Of a stretch of DNA of 64,000 nucleotides, positions 36,588-46,506 are shown one piece after another. The notes beneath the pieces are model-generated. The model was not told the origin of the DNA. It made no database searches and worked only from the letters and a program-made list of their open reading frames with translations. How positions within the stretch are numbered: the first letter of the stretch is position 1; each line of letters opens with the position of its first letter. Source of the DNA: Primula veris (lineage: Eukaryota > Streptophyta > Magnoliopsida > Ericales > Primulaceae); assembly GCA_963682055.1 (NCBI GenBank), contig OY821750.1, positions 11,038,501-11,102,500 on the forward strand, read 5' to 3'. A program made the position numbers and the translations under genes.

Positions 36588-37694
36588 AAAAAAAGGCAAT
36601 TAACAAAAACATACCCTACCCCTATTATATTAACAAAAACATACCCTAATAATTTAAATTACCAAAAACATACCTATATATACTTATTATTTCTTAATCT
36701 AATCTCTCTCTCTAACTTAACATATATCTCTCTCACCTAACATCTCTCTCTAATCTAACATATCTCTCTAACCTAACATATATCTCTCTAATCGTATATA
36801 TCTCTCTAACACACGATAATCACACCTCTTTCTAACACGTGCTAATCACATATCTCTCTCTAAAAATGATTAAAAACTCACAAAATATGCATATTCTAAT
36901 TATAAAACGTCATACCCTAATTTTAAAACTCCATACCCTAATTTCACAACTTCATACCCTAATTTCAAAAACTTCATATCTTAATTTCCAAACTTTATAC
37001 TCTAATTTTAAAACTTCATATCCTAATTTTAAAACTTCATACCCTAATTTTAAAACTTCATACCCTAATTTCAAAACTTCATACCCTAATTTCAAAACTT
37101 CATACCATAATTTTAAAACTTCATACCCTACATATGAATTTCTCTCAATATTATACATATAAATTCTTCTCTTTCAACTTGAAACTCACAATGTTTACAA
37201 TAGTCTCAAAACTCAATAAATAGAAAACAATCTCACCAATTCCATATATTTTTCATATATTACGGGGTATCAAATAATGTAATATTTGTGTATTACGTAT
37301 GTATATAGCTGTATTTATATGTATATGGATATCTATATAATCTAAATGGTATTCGATAGTTAGTGATGAGTTTTCGTGGTGGATGAAGGAATAGAGATAG
37401 AGTGTAATATTAACGAAAGATACATAGAAGAATGGAGGAGAGAGAGAGTAAGATCAGAGAGAGATAAAGAGAAAAATTGGTGAGAGAAAAGAATGAAGAG
37501 ATATATAGAAGAATTGATGATAAAGAAAAATGAAAGAGAGAGAGAGTAAAATGAGAGAGATAAAAAAAAAAATAAGTAACATTAAATTTAAATTTGTTTG
37601 GTATGTTTTTGATAATGAAAAGTTGTAAGAGTATGTTTTTTGTAATTTAGTTTAAAAAGTAGTATGTTTTGTTAATTTATCCTTTAAAAAAAAG
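36588..37694. mobile_element. Foldback/TIR element with long inverted arms
   Basis: The left arm (36588-36690) carries three AAAAACATACC-type units, with AATTAACAAAAACATACC near its start. The right arm (37590-37694) is their inverted complement, with GGTATGTTTTTG and GTATGTTTTGTTAATT. Inside, a CTCTCTAAC-rich stretch on the left (36700-36860) is mirrored by a GAGAGAGA-rich stretch on the right (37430-37570). The centre is a 21-bp minisatellite. The strand could fold into a long hairpin. Long-arm elements of this kind occur in Mutator-like and foldback families; target duplications were not resolved. Confidence 0.6.
36893..37130 (+). repeat. 21-bp minisatellite in the foldback element
   Basis: About eleven units of CATACCCTAATTTTAAAACTT with small changes. 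The 107-codon plus frame reads it as NFKTSYP heptads and is not a gene. CCCTAA resembles plant telomeric repeat units, but the 21-bp period shows it is not telomeric. Confidence 0.9.
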
Positions 37695-37699
37695 ATTTA

Positions 37700-39930
37700 A
37701 AACCGATTACAGAAACAAAAAATGATTTCAATCATTGCCAAAATAAGTGAAAATCCAATTAATAAATAGAATTTTTTTAAATAAAATTAAGGGTAAACCT
37801 CTTTTGATAATTTTTATTCAAATTAGAAATAAAAATAAAAATAGACCCTAAAAGAAATAAAATTTGTCTTCCAGCTTCATGGTAGTATAATTTAATGTAA
37901 TTCATAAAACAATTAAATCATTCAACCACGTGGGCCCATAAATCATTGAAGCTTACATGAGCTATGGTGAATTGGTTTGCTCACAATTTACTATATAAAA
38001 TTAGTTCTATCATACATGAACTGCTATCCGATGGTTTCCTGAACTTTAAGCTATTATACCAAACATATGGACTTATACATGAACATCTGTGATTGTTCTT
38101 ACTGCTTAAATAATTGTCTCTTATACTATATAAGAACCTTCCTAAATAACTGCTACCTTCACAAAATAGTAATATAAATGATTGAACTACACATTAGCCC
38201 CTCTATTTATTATAAAATATGACAAAAAATGACATGACAAATATTGATTTGACCAAAAGTGAGTGAATTTGGTACTATAAGTACAATCATTACACTTTCT
38301 TAATATTTGTGCAAATTAAAAAGGGGAAATAATCAAAGTACGGAGAGAGTGCTAAATTGAAACAATGCTTTTGAAAAAAAGTTAAGACGGTGAAATTCTA
38401 TATAATGAGTTTTCAACTACTGAAGATAAATAAACGAGCCTAAAGGGAGGGCTAATGTTAGCTACCTTAAAATTTTGATTCCTGAGTTTGAATTTGTGTA
38501 ACAATATGCTGTTATTAAAGATTTGAACTTTAGTGGTGAAAACTATCTCCCGTAATGCTTTTTTAGCTTGGCGAGTGCTCTCTAGGTGTTTGATAGAATA
38601 TCTTAGAGATAAATTCTCCCTCTTTTCTCCTTTTCTCTTCCCAACCCATTTAATACAACTATTTTGTTAGTGAGTTTATTGAGTAAAATGGTGTTGAACC
38701 CCCTTTCCTTTTTGAGCATAGAGTGTTCCTTCAAGTGGATTCCTCTCGGTATGGATTTTCCTTCGAAAGCTTCTTCCTCTAGTAATGGACCCATCTCATT
38801 CGCCTCTCCTTCCTTCGGAAACCCGAAACCCTCCACAAAACCGCATCCCCGTCCTACCTTTTCATGGCCATCTATTGTAAAGACTTCGAAAAAATGCCTC
38901 TACGCTTTTGGGAACTTCCGAGCACTAAAATTTTGCTTAAAATCTCAATAGGAACGTCTCTCACCAAGAGTAGTGTTACGCTAAATCACAAGTTGGTTAT
39001 TTTGAGTGTTATAACCTATTTTATAAGATCTAATAAGCTCTTTGAATTGTCATTGTATTAGAAAATAACAATTTGTATTTCTAATGATATTAATTGTTTA
39101 AATGGACGAATGGTCTTACTTATAGTATATTTTAAACAAGTAAAATATCATGAACAGCTGCACTTTTAGTTACAACTGGCGAATGCAACTGAAAAGTATT
39201 ATCATGTAATTCTGAACTTCATGTTTAGTTTGATTCATCTATCTAGATATGATACTGCTTGAAATGTTACAAACGTGAATTGATTTGAAGCATTTGAGAT
39301 TATATGAAGAGAAGATATTAGTCGTAAAGATATGGCAATGGATAAAAGGATAACATGTTGATTTGAAAGATCTATTACAATTAAAACTTTGTTATCTAAG
39401 TTTTAAATAATTAATATATGGTTGTGTAAGTGTGATATATAAACACATGTATTGCTATTGAGCAAGTTAAGTATTCAGATTTGTATTTCATATCTTAGAG
39501 AATAATGTGGAAACACTTTGAGAGAATATTAATGCCGAGATGTCGTTAGATTTATTGATGATAGCGGAGAGATACGAGTAGCTATGAGATAGGCAAAAAC
39601 AAGTGGGAGAGTCACATATTTTATAATTCTTGAGTTTCATTCTGTAAATCTTTGCTATATCATTAATCTGGGTAAGTGCCGAACGAATAAACAATTGATT
39701 TATCTCGAACTCTATTAACAAATGTCTTATGTTTATTTCATTTAAAAGTAATTTATTATACATTTTAGTCCTTATAACTAATATTCAGTTGCAAATAAAA
39801 TCTTAACAGAACTGAAACTTCACTAGCAACTGAAAGCGTAAATGCATCTTAAAGTATATAGGCGTTTATTTATTTCAATTGATTTCAAAACCTCACACTT
39901 AAAATTATTTAGTGTGGATCATGTACTCTA
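37700..39930. other. AT-rich DNA without a supported gene
   Basis: At 38197-38353 a weak Stowaway-like segment may lie between AGCCCCTCTATTTATTATA and GTACGGAGAGAGT. At 38603-38951 overlapping frames on both strands have higher GC (FPSKASSSSNGPISF on plus); I do not recognise them. Confidence 0.35.
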
Positions 39931-40043
39931 ACAAATATGGATCTAATGAGAGAAGGAGGGTCATGTTCACAAGTCATCTCTAATGAAAGGAGGTTGCAAT
40001 TATGCGTTATGGATGAAGGCATTCATCATGCAATTGGATGAAG
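39930..40043 (+). pseudogene. Copia gag remnant, left part, split by the gypsy element
   Basis: Reads MREGGSCSQ, then a shift, then SLMKGGCNYALWMKAFIMQLDE up to the gypsy border. This fits the start of copia gag (GxNYxxWKxxM pattern). It continues without loss at 53072 with VTWNAVIDG, after the shared TGAAG. Confidence 0.75.
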
Positions 40044-40597
40044 TGATAAAGCCATAACTTTGGTCGGTGATGTTAGCCTTTTCAACAATGATATTATTAT
40101 GGATTGACAATAAACGATGAACACTTCTTGATCTTTATTCTTATTCGGCAATTGCCATTGTTCGGACTACAATTCTATTACTATATTTATGCTCGGATTC
40201 GCTGTTTGATTCTGAACGTGATCTTTCTCTTCTCTTCGGTGCTCGTTTTTCTGCCTTGCTCGGTTAGGCTATTGATGTGATACGTTCTGACAAGTTTTTA
40301 TCTTTTCTCTCCTTCTCTCTATATTTTTGAGGTATATTTTATGGTCCTTCTTTTAGGCGGGATACTGGGCTATTTATAGGCAATTATGCCTCCTAGGATG
40401 TTGACAAATGTCTCATCTCATGGGATTTTTCAGACATGGGTCCCTAATTAAGTGGGCTTGGGGTTTTAGTGATATCCACTTTTATTCTCAAAGAAAAGCA
40501 TGGGATAACCCACTCAAGCATTGGATATTCCCCTATGATGGGTGGGTCAATTCGTACCCGAATAGATATATTCGGGTCCAATTTTTATGTTCTATCA
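40044..40597 (-). repeat. 3' LTR of the gypsy element
   Basis: 554 bp, matching 52516-53071. On its inner side it is followed not by a purine tract but by a copy of host copia gag sequence (40598-40675). The likely purine tract AAAGGGGGA (minus strand) stands about 95 bp away, near 40692-40700. Confidence 0.9.
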
Positions 40598-40675
40598 TGA
40601 AATAACTTGGAATGCAGTGATTGATGGCTCGGAAGCACCAACTGTAAAGGATGAAAAAGGAGTTGAGACATTGGT
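40598..40675 (+). repeat. Misplaced copy of host copia gag flank inside the gypsy element
   Basis: About 75 bp repeat 53072-53150, the host gag just outside the right LTR, with two differences. They encode TWNAVIDGSEAPTVKDEKGV in both places. Here they sit between the 3' LTR and the internal region, where element sequence is expected. See findings. Confidence 0.85.
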
Positions 40676-41239
40676 TTGTTTGGTTTGTTTGTATCCCCCT
40701 TTGTGGATGAATAAAACTTGCGTTTTGCAACTCGATCCTGTCTATTTCATTTGCTTTGCCATTATGTTGATATCATTCGATGTCTCTCAATGTCGGACAC
40801 CGAGCAAGGTGTACCGTGGTTATCCCCCCGGAGAGCGTTGTTAGACTTGATGCTTAAATGCCGTCGAGCTAGGAATGGTCTCCGTCCACCTTGTTCGGTG
40901 TGCTATTCGGGTAAGACACGGTGTGGCGTCGAGAAACTTAATCGGCGAACATCCTTGGTTTGATAGTATTGGTAGCGTATGCTGGAAGCTTTTTATGGTA
41001 GGGTCCACTGGCCGTTTATATGGGTGTAATGATGTGAACTGCATTGGTTAGTGGGATACTTGATCTGACGTGGCCAGATCTGGAGCGTTGATTTGTTGAA
41101 AATAGCAGCAGTTGGGGATTTTTTCTGTGGGTGGGAAAAAGGTAAACCTCTGTCACACGAAAGGACGGTTATTATTTTATTCTTTCTGTGGCTTCACTCC
41201 TTGTAACTGTGCTAAGTAATCCCTCTTGGTCTTATCTCA

Positions 41240-41379
41240 TAATTTTCTGAAACAAAATCTCTCTTATTTTCTCTCTCTAGGGTTTGCTTTTCCCGCCAAA
41301 CATTTTTTTGCCTCTCTATCCAGGGTTTCATTTGGTTGCTCATAGATTTACTGCTGTTCTCGCCTGCTTGCTCGTAATT
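41240..41379 (+). promoter_or_regulatory. Leader-like CT-rich region before the antisense gene
   Basis: Contains TTTTCTCTCTCTAGGGTTTG and CCTCTCTATCCAGGGTTTC, typical of plant 5' leaders, directly before ATGACT|GTAAGT. No clear TATA box was fixed. It suggests a plus-strand promoter within the element's 3' region. Confidence 0.35.
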
Positions 41380-43897
41380 ATGACTGTAAGTGGTTTCTTA
41401 TTTTTATAGGGTTTTGTGTACCCTTTTGGGCTTAGTTTCCGTATTCGATTGTTTGTTGTGGTCATGTATGTGGCAGTGATATATAAGGTCTTGTTTGCTA
41501 GTATATGTCTATCTAGGGTGGTGGTTGATGGTTTTTCTTTACGTCTAGGATCTCCGTTTGTTGAGTTGATGGTAAAACGTAGGGTTTCGGGTAAATTGGG
41601 GGGGGGGGGGGGCTTGTGTCAAGTGTTTTTTTGTTAATATATTGATGGAGTTTTGGATGATGTTTGAATAGGAAATTCTGGCCCAATGCCTGGCCCAAGT
41701 TGGCCCATTTGTGGAAGAGGACTTTAAGAAGCTCGCCGGAATACCTGCCGACATACACATTCGGCTGCCTGTCTCAGATGAGGAGGTCATGGGATTTGTT
41801 CCGGCCGGTGAGGTAACCGTTCGTTCTTCGGCGTTCTTTACTGGAGGTCTCAGACTTCCTTTTACTGATTGGGTGGCTTCGTTCTTTGAGGCCGTCCAGA
41901 TCGCTCCGGCCCAGCTAGCCCTGAATGGTTACCGCACACTAAACGATATTCGAAGGTTGTAGGAGTTGTCCGGGATACCTATCGAACTGAAAGATATATT
42001 TGGGGTCTACAGTTTGAGTTTCGAGCGCCACAGCTCATATTTGAAGACTTTGCGCTCCTTCTCTCGGCTTGTGATCGGTCTGCCGGATACCAACAAGGAG
42101 CGTAACCTTGATGTTGTGATTGCTTCCGGAGAGTGGGGTTGTGCTGGACACCAGATTCCTGGCCCTGCGACAACGGCTCCCGATATTCCAGACCTCGGTG
42201 CTTCCAATGCTGAAGCTCTCTTGGCCCTCTGGAATTGGTGGTGGACTGGTCCGATGAAGGATCCGGCAAGCCGTACGGCCCCCATGCTGCTAGGTTATCC
42301 CGCGGGGCCAGTGACAAGGGGTAATCCTGAGCCCGAGATTCCTACAGAGACTGAGGAGGACTTCCTCAAAATTGTCAAGGCTAGAAGTGCCTCTCGCGGA
42401 GGGAAAAAGCATGTTCGTTCGAAGCGTCGAGCATCGGACCCCGTTGTTGGGACCCCGAAGAGGGCTAGAGGGGCAGAGACATCGGCGAGTGAGGAGGGTG
42501 CCGATGTTGGTACTGGTGCGGCGTTGGTTGCTTCTTCCGAGGGAGCTTCCACTCATGTCGACGTACGTGTATATATATTTGTTGTTTTGTGAATTGTTGT
42601 TTTTTAATTCCCTTGTTCCTTGCTTTATTTGTCATCCTGTTTCAGCTATTGACTTCTTCATTGGTTACCCTTGCTCTTGCCCGGTCTATGGGTATTATTG
42701 TGTTTCAGGGGTCGTTCGATAACGTATTCGGACATATCAACCTCTTGGTGAACATGGGCGAGGATACGATGACCCTGCCTGTCATCTCGCCTATCCGTAC
42801 CGAGGACATGATGGACCTGCCTGTTATCTCGCCCACCCGTACTAAGGATGTGAGCGAGCACAGGGCCCCTGAGACTGGTCCTTCGGAGGAGGAGGTGAGG
42901 GAGGAGGTGGAAGCCGGCAAAGAGACTGCCGTGGATGTTGTGATGGGTGGCGAGGACGAGGTTCCCGAGGCACCTGAAGAGGGGTTGGTGGACGGGGTCG
43001 CGATGACCCGTTACATTGATCGGTGTAAGGGGAAATTGCTGGAGCAGCCTCGAGCTTTAAGGATGGGGTATACTGCTCTTAAGCCCCTTCTTTTCAAGGA
43101 TGCAGAGGAGATGGCTGCTCGGCCTACAGTGTTGGTCATTGAGCAGGCCAACAATGATGCGCTTCGGGTACATTTCGCGTGTCTTGTTATAGTGTGCTAT
43201 GCCCTTAGTTGGCCGGTATCTAATGTTTTGATTACAGGCTTTCGTGGGCACCGTGGTGCTAAAGGATCAGCTGACAGCGCTAGAAGCTGAGAAAGAGAAG
43301 GTGATTGCCGAGAATAAGGCCATAGTCGAGGAGAACGCTCGGAAGATAAGGGATCAGCTATCAGTACTTGAGGCTGAGAAGGAGAGGCTGATTGCGGATA
43401 ATAAAGCCATGACAGAGGAGAAAATTCAGATGGTAGGGGATAACCTACGTGTGACCGAGGAGGTGAAGAAGCTGGAAGCCGATAAAGAGCTTATGGTCGA
43501 GAAATATGACCTATTAGAGGCTGATAATCTGCTCATGGCGGAGGACGTGTAGGCCGAAAAATCCGAGGTCGCTGCTCTGAAGGTGGCGCAAGCGGAGGAG
43601 CGGACCAAGCTTGCAATGATAGCCAACTTTTCCGTCTTTTGCGCTCATGTTCGTGCTCTCAATTTCGCGAAAGTTCCTTTGTCGGATCGGGCGTGGACGG
43701 AATTGGTGTATCCCTGTCCTCATGGTGCACCGCCGAAACCCCTAGACTGGGAGAATCTTCGGGACGAGGAGCTCCCCCGGCTTCCAGGGCAGATGACTTC
43801 GACAGCGCTCCGTCCTCATTTTGTGTCGGCCCCATCCACACCTCGGCCTGTTGCTACTGCTACTCCCCCACCCGCATCTCATCAGGTGGAGCCTTGA
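41380..43897 (+). pseudogene. Antisense ORF (aORF) gene of the Retand-like element, four exons, two in-frame TAG codons
   Basis: Four exons with GT-AG borders keep one frame. Exon 1 is 41380-41385 (ATGACT), exon 2 41672-42562, exon 3 42709-43167, exon 4 43238-43897. All junctions are phase 0 (GACT|GTAAGT...AATAG|GAAATT; GTCGAC|GTACGT...TTTCAG|GGGTCG; CTTCGG|GTACAT...TTACAG|GCTTTC). The product is about 670 residues. Its N-terminal globular region has DWVASFFEAVQIAPAQLALNGYR and GIPIELKDIFGVYSL, like the plant transposon-type domain found in additional ORFs of Tat elements. A basic, low-complexity middle follows (KHVRSKRRASDP). The C-terminal coiled coil repeats DQLTALEAEKEKVIAENKA, and a proline-rich end closes it. 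TAG codons at 41960-41962 and 43550-43552 interrupt otherwise clean coding; both could derive from CAG. Function is unknown. Confidence 0.65.
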
Positions 43898-44121
43898 CCA
43901 TTAACTTGCAGTATTTTCTATGTAGATTATTGTAAAGTCTTTTAGTACCCTAAGTGAGGGTTTCTTTTGTATCTAGAAATATATTCTTTTGGGAAGTGAT
44001 AATATAGGTGCTCCTTTTTCTTTCTGTTTGGTTTCTCTGGTTAATTTCCTTGTTTGTGGTTCGTCGTCTTTTGAAGGATGTAAAAACAAAATCTTGTCAG
44101 GTATCTGTTAACCCCTTTGCC

Positions 44122-44694
44122 ATGGTGGTCTGGACCTCGCCTATTCGTAGTGTAGGCGATGTTATAGATGGTCTTGAAAGATCTAAGGCGTCCCTACTTT
44201 CTGAACTGAATTCTGCTCATCGTGAAATCGAGGGTCTGAATATTCATATTTCAAACTTGTCGATTCGATTACGTGACTTGGGAGAGAAGTTCAGCAAGAA
44301 GACAGCCCATTATACGGCAAACAAGGGAAAGGCTAAAGAGCTTCTTGGTGTGCTTTGGCACTCTGGTGATGAAGCCCGAGGCCGGGTGACGAGCTTGAAC
44401 TTGGTTCTAGGGGCCGTTTTCGAGGACGCGGACCTGTTGCTATCCTTCACCAAAGCGTATTGGGCCAGAAGTCGCGCATTAGAGGTGCTCGAACATGTAA
44501 AAGGGATGAGTGGTGTTGCTCGGGCAGAGCGCATGGTTGATGCTATGGCCGGGGTAACTGAAACCACGGCTGCTTTGAACCAAGTGGATGTGGTCGTGCA
44601 GGAACGTTTGGGGACGCAAATTGCCTCGTTGCGAGAGATTCATTTTGCTGATAACGTAGAGACCTCAGTGTCTGTTGATGGGCTGTCGGATTAA
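44122..44694 (+). CDS. Second antisense ORF of the Retand-like element, coiled-coil protein
   Basis: The open frame extends back to 44008, but that part looks intronic (hydrophobic, TTT-rich) and ends in CTTGTCAG, an acceptor-like site at about 44100. I prefer the ATG at 44122 in GCCATGGTG context, giving about 190 residues. The protein is helical and charged (LERSKASLLSELNSAHREIE, then LRDLGEKFSKKTAHYTANKG) and ends VSVDGLSD. No stops interrupt it, unlike the gene just upstream. It may be a separate transcript or a downstream exon. No family recognised. Confidence 0.5.
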   Translation: MVVWTSPIRSVGDVIDGLERSKASLLSELNSAHREIEGLNIHISNLSIRLRDLGEKFSKKTAHYTANKGKAKELLGVLWHSGDEARGRVTSLNLVLGAVFEDADLLLSFTKAYWARSRALEVLEHVKGMSGVARAERMVDAMAGVTETTAALNQVDVVVQERLGTQIASLREIHFADNVETSVSVDGLSD

Positions 44695-44834
44695 TGATTG
44701 AGTAGCTTGTTTTGTCATTTTACTTGTAGCTTGTATAAAAATCTTTGTTCTTCTACTTCCCTGTCTTTTCTTTATTTGCGGATGAATATTTATCTCTTCC
44801 GTTCTTCCCCATTTTTTTTTAGGCACATGATGCT

Positions 44835-45470
44835 ATGTCGCACCAGGCTGGTTCTCTATGCCTAGTTAGTCCGGGGCTAGGACCTACTGGTGCTGCCCGG
44901 GATGAGGTCTCATCTGGTACGGCTAGTGAAGGGCATGCCAATTTGCCTTACATCATTTTATTGGGCAAAAACATCAAGTTGCTCGATCAGTGTGCCCGAC
45001 TTAGGGCCAAGTTGAAAACCCAGACGTCCTCTTTTCGTGAATATGTTCGTCGCGCCGAGCATGTCATACAGGTTCAGGAGCGTCGTTTAGATCGGTATTG
45101 GCATGTAAAGGAAAAATACCTCGGTAAACTAAAATCGTTGGTAAACCAAGCCAATATGTTGCTGAAGTATTTCCGTCTGTCCCGATCCAGGTACGATGCT
45201 TCGGCGGCTATGATCGAAGCACGTGCGCTTCCCTTCGACGATGCTCGCCGTAAAGCGGCCTCGGATGCTCACGAGGTCGCTAAAGTAGCCGAGTTCTCCG
45301 CTCGGCTTAAGACGCTGACATGCGTTGGTGCTCATACGACCAACTTTGATGCCCTCATTTCCGGGGAGTGTTTTGATGGCGAGGAGACCGATGGGGATAC
45401 GGCAACGGACGACGAAGAGGTAGAGCTCGGTCAATTGCCGTCATGCTCCTCATGTAGTAGTAGTTCTTAA
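44835..45470 (+). CDS. Third antisense ORF of the Retand-like element
   Basis: An open frame of 211 codons directly follows an acceptor-like T-run plus AG (44810-44822). The true start may lie upstream through splicing. It contains a basic helical part (ARLRAKLKTQTSSFREYVRR, QERRLDRYWHVKEKYLGKL), then an acidic stretch (DGEETDGDTATDDEEVELG) and a serine/cysteine tail. GC content is well above the surroundings and no stop interrupts. No family recognised; it may be part of one multi-exon gene with the two frames upstream. Confidence 0.45.
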   Translation: MSHQAGSLCLVSPGLGPTGAARDEVSSGTASEGHANLPYIILLGKNIKLLDQCARLRAKLKTQTSSFREYVRRAEHVIQVQERRLDRYWHVKEKYLGKLKSLVNQANMLLKYFRLSRSRYDASAAMIEARALPFDDARRKAASDAHEVAKVAEFSARLKTLTCVGAHTTNFDALISGECFDGEETDGDTATDDEEVELGQLPSCSSCSSSS

Positions 45471-45737
45471 ATCAATTTCGTTATGGTTGGTTGTACCTTG
45501 TTGCCTCCGTAATGCGGGCGATGACTATTTGTTTTATTTCTTTCTTCTTGTGTTCGGATCTTCTCATTGTCGTACTGATATTTCATTGAGTGGGTTGATT
45601 TTCCTTTGCTGATTTTTTCGTTTGATGTTTTATTGCCTCCGTAATGTGGGCTAGGACTTTGTTTTATTTCCCCTTGTCTGCCCCTTTTTCCTTGATGGAG
45701 TTGGTACCTGCATAAGTGGGACTGAGCTATTATTTCA

Positions 45738-46421
45738 TATGCCTCCGGTTATGTTGGAGGACTTTTAGTATTCCTAGGCAATAAGTCATACATGCCGTTT
45801 AGGAATTTCATATGCCTCCGGTTACGTTGGAGGACTTTCAGTATTCCTAGGCAATAAGCAACATGCCGTTTAGGAATTTCTTATGCCTCCGGTTACGTTG
45901 GAGGACTTTTAGTATTCCTAGGCAATAAGCAACATGCCGTTTAGGAATTTCTTATGCCTCCGGTTACGTTGGAGGACTTTTAGTATTCCTAGGCAATAAG
46001 CAACATGCCGTTTAGGAATTTTTTATGCCTCCGGTTACGTTGGAGGACTTTTAGTATTCCTAGGCAATAAACAACATGCCGTTTAGGAATTTCTTATGCC
46101 TCCGGTTACGTTGGAGGACTTTTAGTATTCCTAGGCAATAAGCAACATGCCGTTTAGGAATTTCTTATGCCTCCGGTTACGTTGGAGGACTTTTAGTATT
46201 CCTAGGCAATAAGCAACATGCCATTTAGGAATTTCTTATGCCTCCGGTTACGTTGGAGGACTTTTAGTATTCCTAGGCAATAAGCAACATGCCATTTAGG
46301 AATTTCTTATGCCTCTGGTTATGTTGGAGGACTTTTAGTATTTCTAGGCAATAAGTCACATGCCGTTTAGGAATTTCTTATGCCTCCGGTTACGTTGGAG
46401 GACTTTTAGTATTCCTCAACC
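45738..46421. repeat. 71-bp tandem array, ten units, between integrase and the antisense block
   Basis: Units start at 45738, 45811, 45882, 45953, 46024, 46095, 46166, 46237, 46308 and 46379; the last is partial. Each unit has two inverted repeats: CCTCC(ggttacgtt)GGAGG, and ATTCCTA...TAGGAAT with a loop of about 21 nt. Diverged single units occur upstream (GCCTCCGTAATG at about 45505 and 45635). A tandem repeat in the 3' region is a known feature of Retand-type elements. Confidence 0.93.
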
Positions 46422-46506
46422 CTAGTAAATAGCGAAATATCTTATGAATTCAAAACTACTGTTAGGACAAAGTAGAGGTAGGTTGTGACCTGTAATGGAA
46501 GCCATT

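Noticed and set aside
36893..37130. Interstitial telomere repeat
   Set aside because: CCCTAA occurs once per 21-bp unit, not in the 7-bp tandem form of plant telomeres.
36839..37162. 107-codon frame with NFKTSYP heptads
   Set aside because: Pure reading of a 21-bp minisatellite, open on both strands because the unit is a multiple of three.
40044..40675. LTR of about 627 bp ending at GAGACA
   Set aside because: The last 75 bp are host copia gag; the TGAAG duplication and the gag reading frame place the LTR end at 40597.
45738..46421. CRISPR-like array
   Set aside because: Units are contiguous 71-bp tandem repeats without variable spacers, inside a plant retrotransposon.
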